From Sutcliffiella horikoshii (GTDB lineage Bacteria > Bacillota > Bacilli > Bacillales > Bacillaceae_I), in assembly GCF_021991925.1 (NCBI RefSeq), contig NZ_RXZI01000002.1, forward strand, positions 496,001 through 560,000: a stretch of DNA of 64,000 nt, written 5' to 3'. The translations under genes and the position numbers were made by a program. The notes beneath the pieces are model-generated. The model did not search any database, was not told the origin of the DNA, and saw nothing but the letters and a program-made list of their open reading frames with translations. Each line of letters begins with the position of its first letter. The stretch's first letter is position 1. Positions 44,690 to 54,251 of the stretch are shown here, piece by piece.

Positions 44690-44990
44690 AACGATTTTGT
44701 GAAATAGCAATTTTTAAACAAACGTTGGTATAAGTGGAAATGGAAAGTAAGGATTCCCATGGGGTACAGCCGTTCACTTAAGGATTAACTTTTGAGAATG
44801 TTATGGCAAAATAGTTGGAATTCCCCCGTAGTTTGGTCAGTTTCCAGGAGGCTTCCCTTTACTAAAATAGCAATTTTAAAACAAACGATTGTTTAATCAA
44901 AAATGGAAATTTAGGTTTCTCATGGGCTACAGCGTTTCAATATAGAATTAACTTTTGAAAAAGCTATCTCAGTAAAGCTAACGCGCACAA
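44690..44990. repeat. two diverged direct repeats of about 110 bp, offset 163 nt
   Basis: Copy 1 (44702 on) and copy 2 (44865 on) share, in order and at a constant offset of 163, AAATAGCAATTTT, AAACAAACG, ATGGAAA, CATGGG/TACAGC and ATTAACTTTTGA. The stretch has no ORF with an RBS. It fills the gap between array B and prfB. Confidence 0.75.
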
Positions 44991-45128
44991 AAATGATATT
45001 TGTATTCCCGATCCCAGACTCAGGTACTTTTTTATTTCAGTGAAATACGATATTATAGACTATTAGTTGCCCTGTTTGTTTGACGAGGGTTAAAATTCGG
45101 TTAGTGAAAATTTTATGAGGTGAAATAA

Positions 45129-46227
45129 ATGGAATTAGTAGAGATTCGTCACGAGTTAGAAAAAATGGCTAAGCGATTAGTCGAGTTTAGGGGGTCTCTT
45201 TGACTTAGAGGCCAAAGAACGTCGAATTGCTGAGCTTGATAATGAGATGTCCAACCCTGAGTTTTGGAACAACCAGAGTGAGGCGCAGGTGGTCATCAAT
45301 GAAGCAAATGCACTCAAGGAACCTGTTGGACAGTTTCATGAGTTGAGTGAGAACTATGAGAACCTGCAATTAACCTATGAGTTAGTAAAAGAAGAACCTG
45401 ATGCGGAGCTGCAAACGGAGCTTGCGAGCGAAGTGAAAACGGTAGCGGAGGATTTCAACAAGTTTGAACTTCAACTATTGTTGAGTGGTGAGCATGATAA
45501 AAATAACGCAATCCTTGAATTGCACCCGGGTGCTGGTGGTACCGAGTCCCAGGATTGGGGCTCCTTGTTGTTACGTATGTACACTCGTTGGGCGGAGCGT
45601 AAAGGCTTCAAAGTAGAGACGCTTGATTATCTACCTGGCGACGAAGCTGGTATCAAGAGTGTCACGCTATTGATCAAGGGTCACAATGCATACGGGTATT
45701 TGAAAGCGGAAAAAGGGGTTCACCGTCTTGTACGTATTTCCCCGTTCGACTCTTCTGGCCGCCGTCACACAAGCTTTGTTTCTTGTGAGGTTATGCCGGA
45801 GTTTGATGATAACATCGAGATTGATATCCGTACGGAAGATCTAAAGATTGATACGTACCGTGCAAGTGGAGCTGGTGGACAGCACATCAATACAACCGAT
45901 TCTGCGGTCCGTATTACCCACATCCCAACGAATGTGGTCGTGACTTGTCAGACGGAGCGTTCCCAAATCAAGAACCGTGAGCGCGCGATGAAAATGTTGC
46001 AAGCTAAGCTTTATCAGAAGAAGTTGGATGAGCAGCAGGCGGAATTGGATGAAATCCGTGGCGAGCAGAAGGATATCGGCTGGGGGTCCCAAATTCGTTC
46101 CTATGTGTTCCATCCTTACTCCATGGTAAAAGATCACCGTACCAATACGGAGGTCGGTAATACACAAGCGGTTATGGACGGGGACTTGGATCCGTTTATT
46201 GATGCATATTTAAGATCAAAATTATAA
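45129..46227 (+). CDS. prfB: peptide chain release factor 2, with programmed +1 frameshift
   Basis: A class I release factor of 365 residues for UAA and UGA. The first 24 codons run from ATG 45129 to an in-frame TGA at 45201. AGGGGG followed by TCT CTT TGA C is the classical frameshift site; the ribosome skips one base and continues from GAC at 45202. The RF2 recognition tripeptide SPF is in [12 protein letters not shown], and the catalytic GGQ is in [14 protein letters not shown]. Scarce RF2 favours the shift, giving autoregulation. TGAGGTGAAA precedes the start. Confidence 0.97.
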
Positions 46228-46243
46228 GAGATGACTCGAAACA

Positions 46244-46276
46244 CCTCTGGCCAGGGATGGCTGGAGGTTTTTTTTA
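46244..46276 (+). terminator. terminator of prfB
   Basis: CCTC-GGCCA pairs with TGGC-GAGG around a short loop, with one mismatch, followed by eight T residues. Confidence 0.85.
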
Positions 46277-46373
46277 TATGGAAGGTGAAATCAAATAAGT
46301 ATAGTGCCGTTACCGAAGGACATTCTAACAATAATTCTTGTAGAAATAGTTGTTTTGGAAGAGTCATTTGATT

Positions 46374-46575
46374 AATCCCGTCACAACTACCGGTAATCTA
46401 GTCATAAGAATGGTCAATCCCTTCATAAATAAGGAATTTTCATTGGTAAACCGGTTTTGCCATGCAGGGTTCGTTAATATCCCGTCATAAGAGTGCGGAA
46501 TCCCATCACAAGAGGTGAAAATCCCGTCACAATCAACAAGAAATCCCGTCACATGGCAGGATAATCCCTTCACAG
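46374..46575. repeat. 21-nt-period phrase array C (core AATCCCGTCACAA)
   Basis: Cores start at 46374, 46395, 46416, 46478, 46499, 46520, 46542 and 46563. Spacings are 21, 21, 62, 21, 21, 22 and 21, so the 62-nt gap equals about three eroded units. It follows the prfB terminator. Confidence 0.9.
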
Positions 46576-46690
46576 TGCCGGAATGCTTCGGTTCTACCTA
46601 TTCAATCCGGCTTTCCGAAGAACAACAGTTGGCGATTGCAGGAAGAGATTCTTAGTCTCGCTAACGCTTTACCACGTTATACCAATGCCA

Positions 46691-46719
46691 TTTACACTCT
46701 CATCATCGCGTGCTATACT
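46691..46719 (+). promoter_or_regulatory. SigA promoter of the YitT gene
   Basis: TTTACA (46691-46696), exactly 17 nt, then TATACT (46714-46719). It lies 46 bases before the chosen TTG start, which shows that the open frame upstream of that start is not coding. Confidence 0.82.
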
Positions 46720-46764
46720 CTTGCTCGTTGTGTGTATTTTAGAAAGATTTTGGAGGGCTTAAAG

Positions 46765-47634
46765 TTGAGTCGTAAAAATAGAAATGGGTATCAAGTGAAT
46801 CCTGTGTATCAACGGGTAAAGGAATATACATATGTGGTGTTGGGTTCAGCAATTGTGGCGCTGGCATTCAACATGTTCTTGCTGCCGAATAGGGTTGCTT
46901 CCGGGGGAGTTAGTGGAATCAGTACCATATTGAAATCACTGCTTGATTGGGAACCGGGAATTGTGCAGTTATGCTTTAACATTCCGCTTTTCCTGGCTGG
47001 GGTCATACTATTGGGGAAACAATTTGGTCTTAAGACATTAGTGGGTACTATTACGCTGCCGCTAATAGTACTTTGGACAAGCAACATGGCACCGGCCACA
47101 GAGGATCCATTACTTGGTTCCTTGTTCGGGGGAATAGGTGTAGGACTTGGACTTGGATTGGTATTCAGGGGCCGTGCTTCCACAGGAGGAACAGACCTTG
47201 CGGCACAGATCATCCATAAGTATACTGGGTTGACGCTTGGGGCTTGTGTGGCAATCATTGATGGACTTATCGTTATTTCAGCTGCGGTGGTCTTTGATTT
47301 GGAGCTTGGAATGTACGCACTCATCGGCCTTTTCGTCACAAGTAAGACAATTGATTTTGTACAGGTCGGACTTGGCTATTCCAAGATGGCGATCATTATT
47401 ACGAAGAAGGAAGATGAAGTCAAAGAAGCCATCCTTACGAAAATTGATCGTGGGGTGACGAAACTTGCCGCATATGGGGGCTACACGGAAAATGAATTGC
47501 CTGTTTTGATGTGTGTGGTCGATCAGACCGAATTCACAAAATTGAAACAAGTGGTCCGGACCATTGATCCGTCTGCATTTGTGGTGGTTACCAACGCATC
47601 CGAGGTCTTGGGTGAGGGTTTTAAAAGAGAGTAA
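46765..47634 (+). CDS. YitT family membrane protein
   Basis: A 289-residue protein. About five membrane segments span residues 15-185 (VVLGSAIVALAFNMFLLP, then GGVSGISTILKSLL, GLGLGLVFRGRASTGGTD). The C-terminal cytoplasmic DUF2179 domain has AIIITKKEDEVKEAILTKIDRGVTKL and GGYTENELPVLMCVV. Function is unknown; relatives are proposed transporters. A TTG start at 46765 is chosen because TGGAGG lies 8 bases upstream and a SigA promoter sits just before it. Confidence 0.87.
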   Translation: MSRKNRNGYQVNPVYQRVKEYTYVVLGSAIVALAFNMFLLPNRVASGGVSGISTILKSLLDWEPGIVQLCFNIPLFLAGVILLGKQFGLKTLVGTITLPLIVLWTSNMAPATEDPLLGSLFGGIGVGLGLGLVFRGRASTGGTDLAAQIIHKYTGLTLGACVAIIDGLIVISAAVVFDLELGMYALIGLFVTSKTIDFVQVGLGYSKMAIIITKKEDEVKEAILTKIDRGVTKLAAYGGYTENELPVLMCVVDQTEFTKLKQVVRTIDPSAFVVVTNASEVLGEGFKRE

Positions 47635-47694
47635 ATAGGATATAATATAAACGAACTTGGTAATTATTACATCTCAAAATTGGGGGACCTACCT

Positions 47695-48033
47695 ATGAAA
47701 AAGTATTTTATGGCATTTGTTTTAGGTTCATCACTACTTACGCTTGCAGCCTGCGGTGGCGGCGCTGATGAGGATCAGGAAACAACTGGCGGCGGTGGCG
47801 AGTTCGCAATGGTGGAAAATGAAGAGGCGCAGCAATTGTATCAAAGCTGTATCGGCTGTCATGGCCGTAACATGGAAGGTGCAAGCGGGCCGAACCTACA
47901 AAAAGTAGGAAGCAAATATGATCAGAGTGAAATTGAAAACATCATCAACAATGGACAAGGAAGCATGCCAGCTGGTCTTGTTCCGGAAGAAGATGCGACA
48001 GTTTTAGCAGAATGGTTAGCGCAACATAAATAA
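47695..48033 (+). CDS. cccB: cytochrome c-551 lipoprotein
   Basis: A 112-residue lipoprotein. The lipobox is LTLAAC at about residues 15-20, so the mature protein is lipid-anchored on the outer membrane face. A Gly/Glu-rich linker follows, then a class I cytochrome c domain with haem site CIGCHGR and methionine ligand in GQGSMPAGLV. It carries electrons in respiration. GGGGGACC precedes the ATG. Confidence 0.94.
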   Translation: MKKYFMAFVLGSSLLTLAACGGGADEDQETTGGGGEFAMVENEEAQQLYQSCIGCHGRNMEGASGPNLQKVGSKYDQSEIENIINNGQGSMPAGLVPEEDATVLAEWLAQHK

Positions 48034-48042
48034 GTATAGACA

Positions 48043-48076
48043 AGAACTCTCCTAAAATATGGAGGGTTCTTTTTTA
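48043..48076 (+). terminator. terminator of cccB
   Basis: AGAACTCTCC and GGAGGGTTCT arms, with one wobble pair, are followed by TTTTTT. Confidence 0.87.
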
Positions 48077-48340
48077 TGCCCTAAGATACCTAAAAGCTCT
48101 TATCGAATAATAGGGAATTAAGGGTGTTTTTGTTGGTGTATTGTGGAAAAATAATAGTCATATTTAACTGAATTGTCGAAATAGTTCGTTTATCTAACTA
48201 AAGTATATTGAAAATTTCAATTGTTAAAAATATAATGTGGATTGTAAAGATTTTGGACTATCGTAAGTAAATGGTACTTAAGTATATGTCTAGAATTTTT
48301 TACATAAGTCGTAAGATATAAAAAAGGGGAGTGGGATGAT
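48077..48340. other. AT-rich leader upstream of the subtilase gene
   Basis: No ORF with an RBS was found. It holds a perfect 15-bp palindrome with arms ATTGAAA and TTTCAAT (48209-48223) and a TATAAT at 48231-48236 that may be the promoter. It ends in the AAGGGGA ribosome site. Confidence 0.4.
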
Positions 48341-50764
48341 TTGAAGCAGAAGTTAATCGCAGCATTCATGCCTTTGCTGGTTCTGGTACTTGTATTTAGT
48401 ACTTTTGCAGCAAACGGTGTCTCTGCCAACACAGGTCAAGAAAAACAAGAGTTGGCTACATTACAAGGGGATTTTGATTTATCATCCTCCAAAGCAGTAA
48501 AGGTAATTGTCGAATTACAAGAACAATCTATTGTTGAAGCGAAGCACAATGGGAAGAAGCAGTCCAAGCAGAATCTGAAAAGTGCTCGTGATAAAGTAAA
48601 AAAGGAAGTGGCAACACGTACTTCCAAAAGCAAAGTAGAGCGTGAGTATGACCATGTATTCTCCGGATTCTCCCTTGAGATTCCTGCAAACGAGATTCCT
48701 AGTCTACTAGCGACTCCTGGTGTAAAAGCGGTATATCCAAACGTGGAATACACGACAACTGAGGTTGTTTCAGAAGAGGAGTTCAGCCCGGCAATGTTAG
48801 ACTCCGCACCATTTATCGGTTCTAACGACGCTTGGGACCTTGGATTTACAGGTGAAGGTGTAAAGGTAGCAATCATCGATACTGGTGTTGACTACACACA
48901 CCCTGATTTAGCAGATAACTTTGGTGAGTATTTGGGTTGGGACTTTGTTGACAACGACAACGACCCTCAAGAAACGTTCCCTGGTGACCCACGTGGAGCG
49001 GCAACGACTCACGGTTCACACGTTGCGGGAACAGTTGCAGCAAACGGAGCAATCAAAGGCGTAGCGCCAGACGCTACATTGCTTGCATACCGTGTTCTTG
49101 GTCCTGGCGGAAGCGGATCTACAGAAAACGTTGTGGCAGCTATCGAGCGCGCAGTGCTTGATGGGGCAGACGTAATGAACCTATCTTTAGGTAACTCTTT
49201 AAATGCTCCTGACTGGGCAACTTCCATTGCACTTGATCAAGCAATGGCTGAGGGAGTAGTAGCAGTAACTTCAAATGGTAACGCTGGTCCAAACAACTGG
49301 ACAGTTGGTTCTCCGGGAACTTCCCGTGAAGCGATTTCTGTAGGAGCTACTCAACTTCCTTACAATGTATTCACAGCGAAAACAACGTCTTCTGACGGTG
49401 TATCCTATGCATCTTCTGCTGTTCAAGGATTCCCATCTGAGGAAGAATTACTAGCATTAAACGGTCAAAATTTTGGATTAGTGGATGTAGGATTTGGTTC
49501 TCCTGCTGAATTTGCAGGAAAAGATTTAACAGGTAAAATTGCTTTAATCAGCCGTGGAGCTGGTATTCCTTTCGTAGACAAAGCGACAGAAGCGAAGAAG
49601 GCTGGAGCAGTTGGAGCAATTCTTTACAATAACGTTGCAGGTGCAATGCCAATAATTCCTGGCATGGATGTACCAACTATCATGCTGAACCAAGCTGATG
49701 GAGAAGCATTAAAAGCAAAAGTAGCTGACGTTACAGTAAGCTTTAACATTGCATTTTCTGAAAGAGTTGGCGAAACAATGGCAGACTTCTCTTCCCGTGG
49801 TCCGGTTGTGGACACTTGGATGATCAAGCCTGACGTTTCCGCTCCTGGTGTGAACATTGTAAGTACAGTACCAACTTTCGATCCTGCTAACCCACATGGT
49901 TACGGTGCGAAACAAGGTACAAGTATGGCTGCTCCACACGTAGCTGGTGCGGCGGCGGTAATCCTTCAAGCAAACCCTGAGTGGGGCGTGTACGAAGTGA
50001 AATCTGCATTGATGAACACTGCGGAAAAAATGATCAACCCAGCAACTGGTAAAGAATATGCACATAATTCTCAAGGTGCGGGTAGCATCCGTGTGGTTGA
50101 TGCATTACAAGCTGAGACGCTTGTGAATCCTGGAAGCTATTCTTTCGGTGTATTCGATAAGAAGAAAGGCAAGCAAGTAGAACGTCAACAATTCGAAATT
50201 CAAAACCTTTCTAACAAAGCGAAAAAATATAACATGGAATTCTCTTTCAAAAATGAAGTTGGGAAACATGTGAAGGTAACAACTAGCAAGAACTTGAAAG
50301 TAAACGCTGGTAAAACACAAAATGTAAATGTGAACGTACAAGTAGATGCTTCTAAGCTTGAGCCTGGTTACTATGAGGGCCACTTAGTGGTAACAGAAGG
50401 TGACACAGTAATCCAAGTTCCTACTATTCTATTTGTAGGCGAGCCGGACTACCCTCGTGTTACTCACTTTGGATTTACTCCACTGGGAGATAACAACTTT
50501 GAACTATACTCTTACCTTCCTGGTGGAGCGGATGAATTCGAGGTTTGGGTTTACACTGCTACAGCAACTGGAGGACTTGGTACTTACGTGGGAGACGCAC
50601 TTTATGATGCCGATCTTGGAAAAGGCTATAACTACCATGACTGGAATGGTACCCTGGCTGACGGAACACAACTACCAGCAGGAAACTACCGTGTTGCAGT
50701 CTACGCGAAAAAAGGCAACAATGAGCGCGCAATCGCTGCTGTCGATGTATTAACAATTAAGTAA
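48341..50764 (+). CDS. secreted subtilisin-family serine protease (Vpr-like)
   Basis: An 807-residue extracellular protease. Residues 1-30 are the signal peptide and about 50-140 an inhibitor-I9 propeptide. The S8 domain has D180 (VAIIDTGVDYTHPDL), H224 (THGSHVAGTVA) and S528 (GTSMAAPHVAG). A PA domain is inserted at about 360-470 (GKIALISRGAGIPFVDKATEAKKAGAVGAI is split around it). The C-terminus has beta-rich domains with a FlgD-like turn (LADGTQLPAGNYRVAVYAKKG). The start is TTG at 48341, ten bases after AAGGGGA; the nearby ATG is out of frame. It lies between cccB and ftsE. Confidence 0.94.
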   Translation: MKQKLIAAFMPLLVLVLVFSTFAANGVSANTGQEKQELATLQGDFDLSSSKAVKVIVELQEQSIVEAKHNGKKQSKQNLKSARDKVKKEVATRTSKSKVEREYDHVFSGFSLEIPANEIPSLLATPGVKAVYPNVEYTTTEVVSEEEFSPAMLDSAPFIGSNDAWDLGFTGEGVKVAIIDTGVDYTHPDLADNFGEYLGWDFVDNDNDPQETFPGDPRGAATTHGSHVAGTVAANGAIKGVAPDATLLAYRVLGPGGSGSTENVVAAIERAVLDGADVMNLSLGNSLNAPDWATSIALDQAMAEGVVAVTSNGNAGPNNWTVGSPGTSREAISVGATQLPYNVFTAKTTSSDGVSYASSAVQGFPSEEELLALNGQNFGLVDVGFGSPAEFAGKDLTGKIALISRGAGIPFVDKATEAKKAGAVGAILYNNVAGAMPIIPGMDVPTIMLNQADGEALKAKVADVTVSFNIAFSERVGETMADFSSRGPVVDTWMIKPDVSAPGVNIVSTVPTFDPANPHGYGAKQGTSMAAPHVAGAAAVILQANPEWGVYEVKSALMNTAEKMINPATGKEYAHNSQGAGSIRVVDALQAETLVNPGSYSFGVFDKKKGKQVERQQFEIQNLSNKAKKYNMEFSFKNEVGKHVKVTTSKNLKVNAGKTQNVNVNVQVDASKLEPGYYEGHLVVTEGDTVIQVPTILFVGEPDYPRVTHFGFTPLGDNNFELYSYLPGGADEFEVWVYTATATGGLGTYVGDALYDADLGKGYNYHDWNGTLADGTQLPAGNYRVAVYAKKGNNERAIAAVDVLTIK

Positions 50765-50790
50765 CCTTATAGTATTCTATAAAACATCCA

Positions 50791-50829
50791 AAACACCTTC
50801 GGGGGTCTGACCCCCGAAGGTGTTTTTTT
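50791..50829 (+). terminator. terminator of the subtilase gene
   Basis: A perfect stem with arms AAACACCTTCGGGGGT and its complement ends in TTTTTTT. Confidence 0.95.
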
Positions 50830-50955
50830 CTCCCCAAACCGACAATATTTTTCGACAAACTCCACATTGAAGGAAATTTATCCCTCTATTACCAACCCTA
50901 TCATACAATTGAAAAGAAACTGTAATAATAAAAACTCTTATTTTGTCGAAATAGA

Positions 50956-50964
50956 TGATATAAT
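50956..50964 (+). promoter_or_regulatory. extended -10 promoter candidate for ftsEX
   Basis: TGATATAAT is an extended -10 (TG-N-TATAAT) lying 175 bases before ftsE. The -35 position is poor. The stretch 50965-51138 is a long leader with no ORF or clear riboswitch. Confidence 0.5.
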
Positions 50965-51138
50965 AATAAAGTGAGTTTATGCGGAAAAATTAGATAATTA
51001 TACATATTGCGTTTTTAGCAGCAAGTGTTCTAACCGCATTCCGTAAGCATTAAGCCTTAAATGAATACTCTCCTTCCTGTGTATCGATAAACAGGGACTT
51101 CAATGAGATTCAAATCTTTGACCCAGATAGGTGATTAA

Positions 51139-51825
51139 ATGATTGAAATGCAAGACGTCTATAAAAAATACCCAAACGGCGTCCAAGCTGTGGACGGTAT
51201 AAATATAAATATAAAAGCAGGCGAATTTGTCTATGTAGTAGGACCCAGTGGGGCTGGAAAATCCACGTTCATCAAAATGATGTATCGGGAAGAAAAGCCT
51301 ACTGGTGGGAGCATTGTCATAGACGGAGTGAACCTCTCAAAGCTGAAAGAAGGCAAGGTTCCAATCCTTAGAAGAAGCATCGGGGTTGTGTTCCAGGATT
51401 TCAAACTCCTTCCACAGTTGACGGTTTATGAAAATGTAGCCTTTGCCCTTGAGGTAATTGAAGAAAGTCCTAAAAATATAAAAAAACGTGTCATGGAAGT
51501 CCTTGATCTAGTAAAACTGAAACACAAGGCACGCCATCTTCCTAATGAACTTTCAGGGGGAGAACAGCAACGTATTTCCATTGCCCGCTCTATCGTCAAT
51601 AACCCGAAAGTAATGATTGCAGATGAGCCAACGGGTAACCTTGATCCGGATACCTCTTGGGAAATCATGAATATTTTTGAAGAGATAAATGAAAAAGGCA
51701 CGACAATAGTAATGGCCACGCATAACCGTGAGATTGTAAACACCATCAAGAAGCGTGTAATTGCAATCGAGAACGGAAAGATAGTACGTGACCAAGCAGA
51801 GGGGGACTACGGTTATGAAGCCTAG
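51139..51825 (+). CDS. ftsE: cell-division ABC transporter ATP-binding protein FtsE
   Basis: A 228-residue ABC ATPase: Walker A GPSGAGKST, signature LSGGEQQR, Walker B VMIADEPTGNLDP, and H-loop MATHNRE. With FtsX it does not transport but passes ATP-driven motion to a peptidoglycan hydrolase outside the cell. Its end overlaps ftsX by 11 bases. Confidence 0.97.
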   Translation: MIEMQDVYKKYPNGVQAVDGININIKAGEFVYVVGPSGAGKSTFIKMMYREEKPTGGSIVIDGVNLSKLKEGKVPILRRSIGVVFQDFKLLPQLTVYENVAFALEVIEESPKNIKKRVMEVLDLVKLKHKARHLPNELSGGEQQRISIARSIVNNPKVMIADEPTGNLDPDTSWEIMNIFEEINEKGTTIVMATHNREIVNTIKKRVIAIENGKIVRDQAEGDYGYEA

Positions 51826-52708
51826 AACTCTGATGCGACACTTTAAGGAAAGCTTCAAAAGTTTGGCGCGTAACGGCTGGATGACCTTTGCATCTGTCAG
51901 TGCCGTGACGGTTACGCTCCTATTGGTTGGTGTGTTTCTTGTACTGATGATGAACCTGAATAACGTCGCCTCCGAAATTGAAAGCGACGTAGAGATCCGA
52001 GTTCATATTGATTTGACAGCAAATGAGGAAAATCAGGAAGTACTAAGAGAGCAGATAGAGAACATTCCAGAAGTGGAAACAGTCGACTATTCCTCGAAAG
52101 AAGATGAGTTAAAAGGTTTAGTGGACAGTTTTGGGGAGGAAGGCGGAGCATTTGAGCTGTTTGAACAGAACAATCCGTTATATGATGTTTTCATCGTAAA
52201 AACTGCAACACCACAAGAAACCATTACCGCTGCCAAGAAGATTGACGAGTTGGATTACACACACAAGGTCATTTACGGCGCAGAAACGGTAGAAAGATTG
52301 TTCAAAGTGTTTGAGATTGCAAGAAACGTAGGATTGGCCCTTATTTTGGGACTAGTATTTACGGCAATGTTCTTAATTTCCAACACCATCAAGATCACCA
52401 TTTTTGCCAGAAGAAAAGAAATAGAAATCATGAAGTTGGTTGGTGCCACAAACGGTTTCATCCGTTGGCCATTCTTTCTAGAAGGTTTGTGGTTGGGAGT
52501 CCTCGGTTCGATTGTACCAATTGGGATCATCCTCACATCCTACTATTATTTGATAGATTTAGTACAGCCGAGAATTCAAGGCACATTCATTCAATTGCTT
52601 CCATTTTACCCATTCGCATTCCAGGTCATCGCCATCCTGGTGGCAATCGGAGCGTTTATTGGTATGTGGGGAAGCATGATGTCCGTCCGCAAGTTTTTGC
52701 GAGTTTAA
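51815..52708 (+). CDS. ftsX: cell-division ABC transporter permease FtsX
   Basis: A 297-residue membrane protein with four membrane segments (about 24-46, 170-195, 222-245, 265-290) and a large extracellular loop after the first, which in relatives contacts the hydrolase. The ATG at 51815 lies inside the ftsE end, after GAGGGGGAC. An earlier start at 51788 is unlikely. Confidence 0.95.
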   Translation: MKPRTLMRHFKESFKSLARNGWMTFASVSAVTVTLLLVGVFLVLMMNLNNVASEIESDVEIRVHIDLTANEENQEVLREQIENIPEVETVDYSSKEDELKGLVDSFGEEGGAFELFEQNNPLYDVFIVKTATPQETITAAKKIDELDYTHKVIYGAETVERLFKVFEIARNVGLALILGLVFTAMFLISNTIKITIFARRKEIEIMKLVGATNGFIRWPFFLEGLWLGVLGSIVPIGIILTSYYYLIDLVQPRIQGTFIQLLPFYPFAFQVIAILVAIGAFIGMWGSMMSVRKFLRV

Positions 52709-52819
52709 GAGATTAACTATTCTACGGTAGAAATACCCGTTCAATAAAAAACAAAAACCTGATAGGAGCATCCAATTTGTTCCTATTAGGATACATAAGA
52801 GTTTAGGGGGAAGTAAGGG

Positions 52820-54163
52820 ATGAGAAGAAAGATTGGTACAATCGCTATTGCTGCAGTCATTGGCTTTTCCGGATTCTTCGCTTCAGGTGTAACCGAAAAA
52901 GCATTTGCAAATGAAATGCAGCAAAAGCTTAACGAAGTGAAAGATCAACAATCAACGAATGAATCCACTAGATCCGAAAAGAAAAACGAAGTTAATAAGT
53001 TACAGGCGGAGCAAGAAGAAATCAGAGCCGAAGTGGCACGCCTTGATAAAGCCGTAGCGGAAACGAAAAATAAAATCAGTGGCAAAAAAGAAGAAATTGA
53101 CACTACTCGTAAAGAGATTGAGAAGTTAAAAGCAGAAATTGAAGTACTAAAAGAACGTATCGCAAAGAGAAATGAGCTTCTAGAAGATCGCGCTCGTTCC
53201 TTCCAACAGGGTGGAGGAGCCGTGAATTACTTAGATGTATTGTTAGGTGCACAAAGCTTTGGAGATTTTCTGGACCGCGTTGGTGCGGTAGCAACAATTG
53301 TTCAAGCCGATCGTGATATTCTACAAGCTCATCAAGAGGACATGCAGGCTCTAGAACAAAAAGAGCTGGAAATGCGTGAACAGCTTGCTTCCTTAGAGCA
53401 GCAGTTAATTGATTTGGAAAACATGGAAGTACAACTGAAGCAGCAAATCGCTGAAAAAGATAAGCTTTTAGCTGAACTAAAGAAAAAAGAACAAGCAACG
53501 ATGCACGAAATCCATGAGCTTGAGAACGAAGCTGAAGTTCTAGCAGCTCAGGAACAAGCAATCCGCGCAGAAATCAAAGCGGCAGAAGAACGTGCCAAGC
53601 GTGAAGCAGAAGAACGCGCAAGACAAGAGAGAGAAAGAAAAGCCCTTGAAGAGCAACAACGTAAAGAGCAAGAAGCGGCAGCTGCCGCGGCAAAAGCTGC
53701 TGGTAAACCGGCACCACCACCAACTCAAGTATCATCACCGCCACCACCGGTTTCATCCGGATCTTGGACAAGACCGACAACTGGTAGCGTAACTTCCGGA
53801 TTTGGTACTCGTTGGGGCTCCCATCACTACGGAATTGATGTCGGTAAAAATGGTAGAACTGGAAATGTACCAGTAGTGGCAGCAGGAAGTGGTACGGTAT
53901 TCCAAGCTTACTACTCCAGCTCTTACGGTAATGTAGTATTCATCACGCACTACATTGATGGTCAAACTTGGACGACTGTATATGCCCACCTTGATAGCAT
54001 GGCAGTAAGTGCGGGACAATCCGTATCCAAAGGCCAATTCATTGGTAACATGGGGAACACTGGATTCTCAACAGGCCCTCACTTGCACTTTGAGCTACAC
54101 AAAGGCGGCTGGAATGGATCCAAGTCCAATGCAGTAAACCCTGCGTCTTATATCAACTTTTAA
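52820..54163 (+). CDS. coiled-coil M23 peptidoglycan hydrolase, likely FtsEX-controlled
   Basis: A 447-residue exported protein. Signal peptide residues 1-30 (IGTIAIAAVIGFSGFFASG, then AFA). Residues about 32-280 are a long coiled coil like that of PcsB, EnvC and CwlO, then a Pro/Ala linker (KPAPPPTQV), then an M23 domain at about 325-447. Zinc ligands are H and D in HHYGIDVG and the HLHFELH pair, so the enzyme looks active. In B. subtilis FtsEX works through CwlO (an NlpC/P60 enzyme); here a hydrolase of a different catalytic type lies directly after ftsX. Confidence 0.92.
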   Translation: MRRKIGTIAIAAVIGFSGFFASGVTEKAFANEMQQKLNEVKDQQSTNESTRSEKKNEVNKLQAEQEEIRAEVARLDKAVAETKNKISGKKEEIDTTRKEIEKLKAEIEVLKERIAKRNELLEDRARSFQQGGGAVNYLDVLLGAQSFGDFLDRVGAVATIVQADRDILQAHQEDMQALEQKELEMREQLASLEQQLIDLENMEVQLKQQIAEKDKLLAELKKKEQATMHEIHELENEAEVLAAQEQAIRAEIKAAEERAKREAEERARQERERKALEEQQRKEQEAAAAAAKAAGKPAPPPTQVSSPPPPVSSGSWTRPTTGSVTSGFGTRWGSHHYGIDVGKNGRTGNVPVVAAGSGTVFQAYYSSSYGNVVFITHYIDGQTWTTVYAHLDSMAVSAGQSVSKGQFIGNMGNTGFSTGPHLHFELHKGGWNGSKSNAVNPASYINF

Positions 54164-54174
54164 CTTTTAAACCA

Positions 54175-54220
54175 ACACAATCTCGCTGATGAGTTAAAGC
54201 GGCGGGGTTGTGTTTTTTCT
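54175..54220 (+). terminator. terminator of the M23 hydrolase gene
   Basis: ACACAA and TTGTGT arms with inner C/G-rich pairing are followed by TTTTTTCTTTTTC. Confidence 0.8.
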
Positions 54221-54251
54221 TTTTCTATTTAGAAACCTATATTTATATAAG

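Noticed and set aside
46636-46764. N-terminal extension of the YitT protein
   Set aside because: It contains a SigA promoter with a 17-nt spacer, and a well placed RBS and TTG lie at 46751-46767.
50965-51138. Riboswitch in the ftsE leader
   Set aside because: The leader is long but shows no strong hairpin or known aptamer core and no terminator near the start codon.
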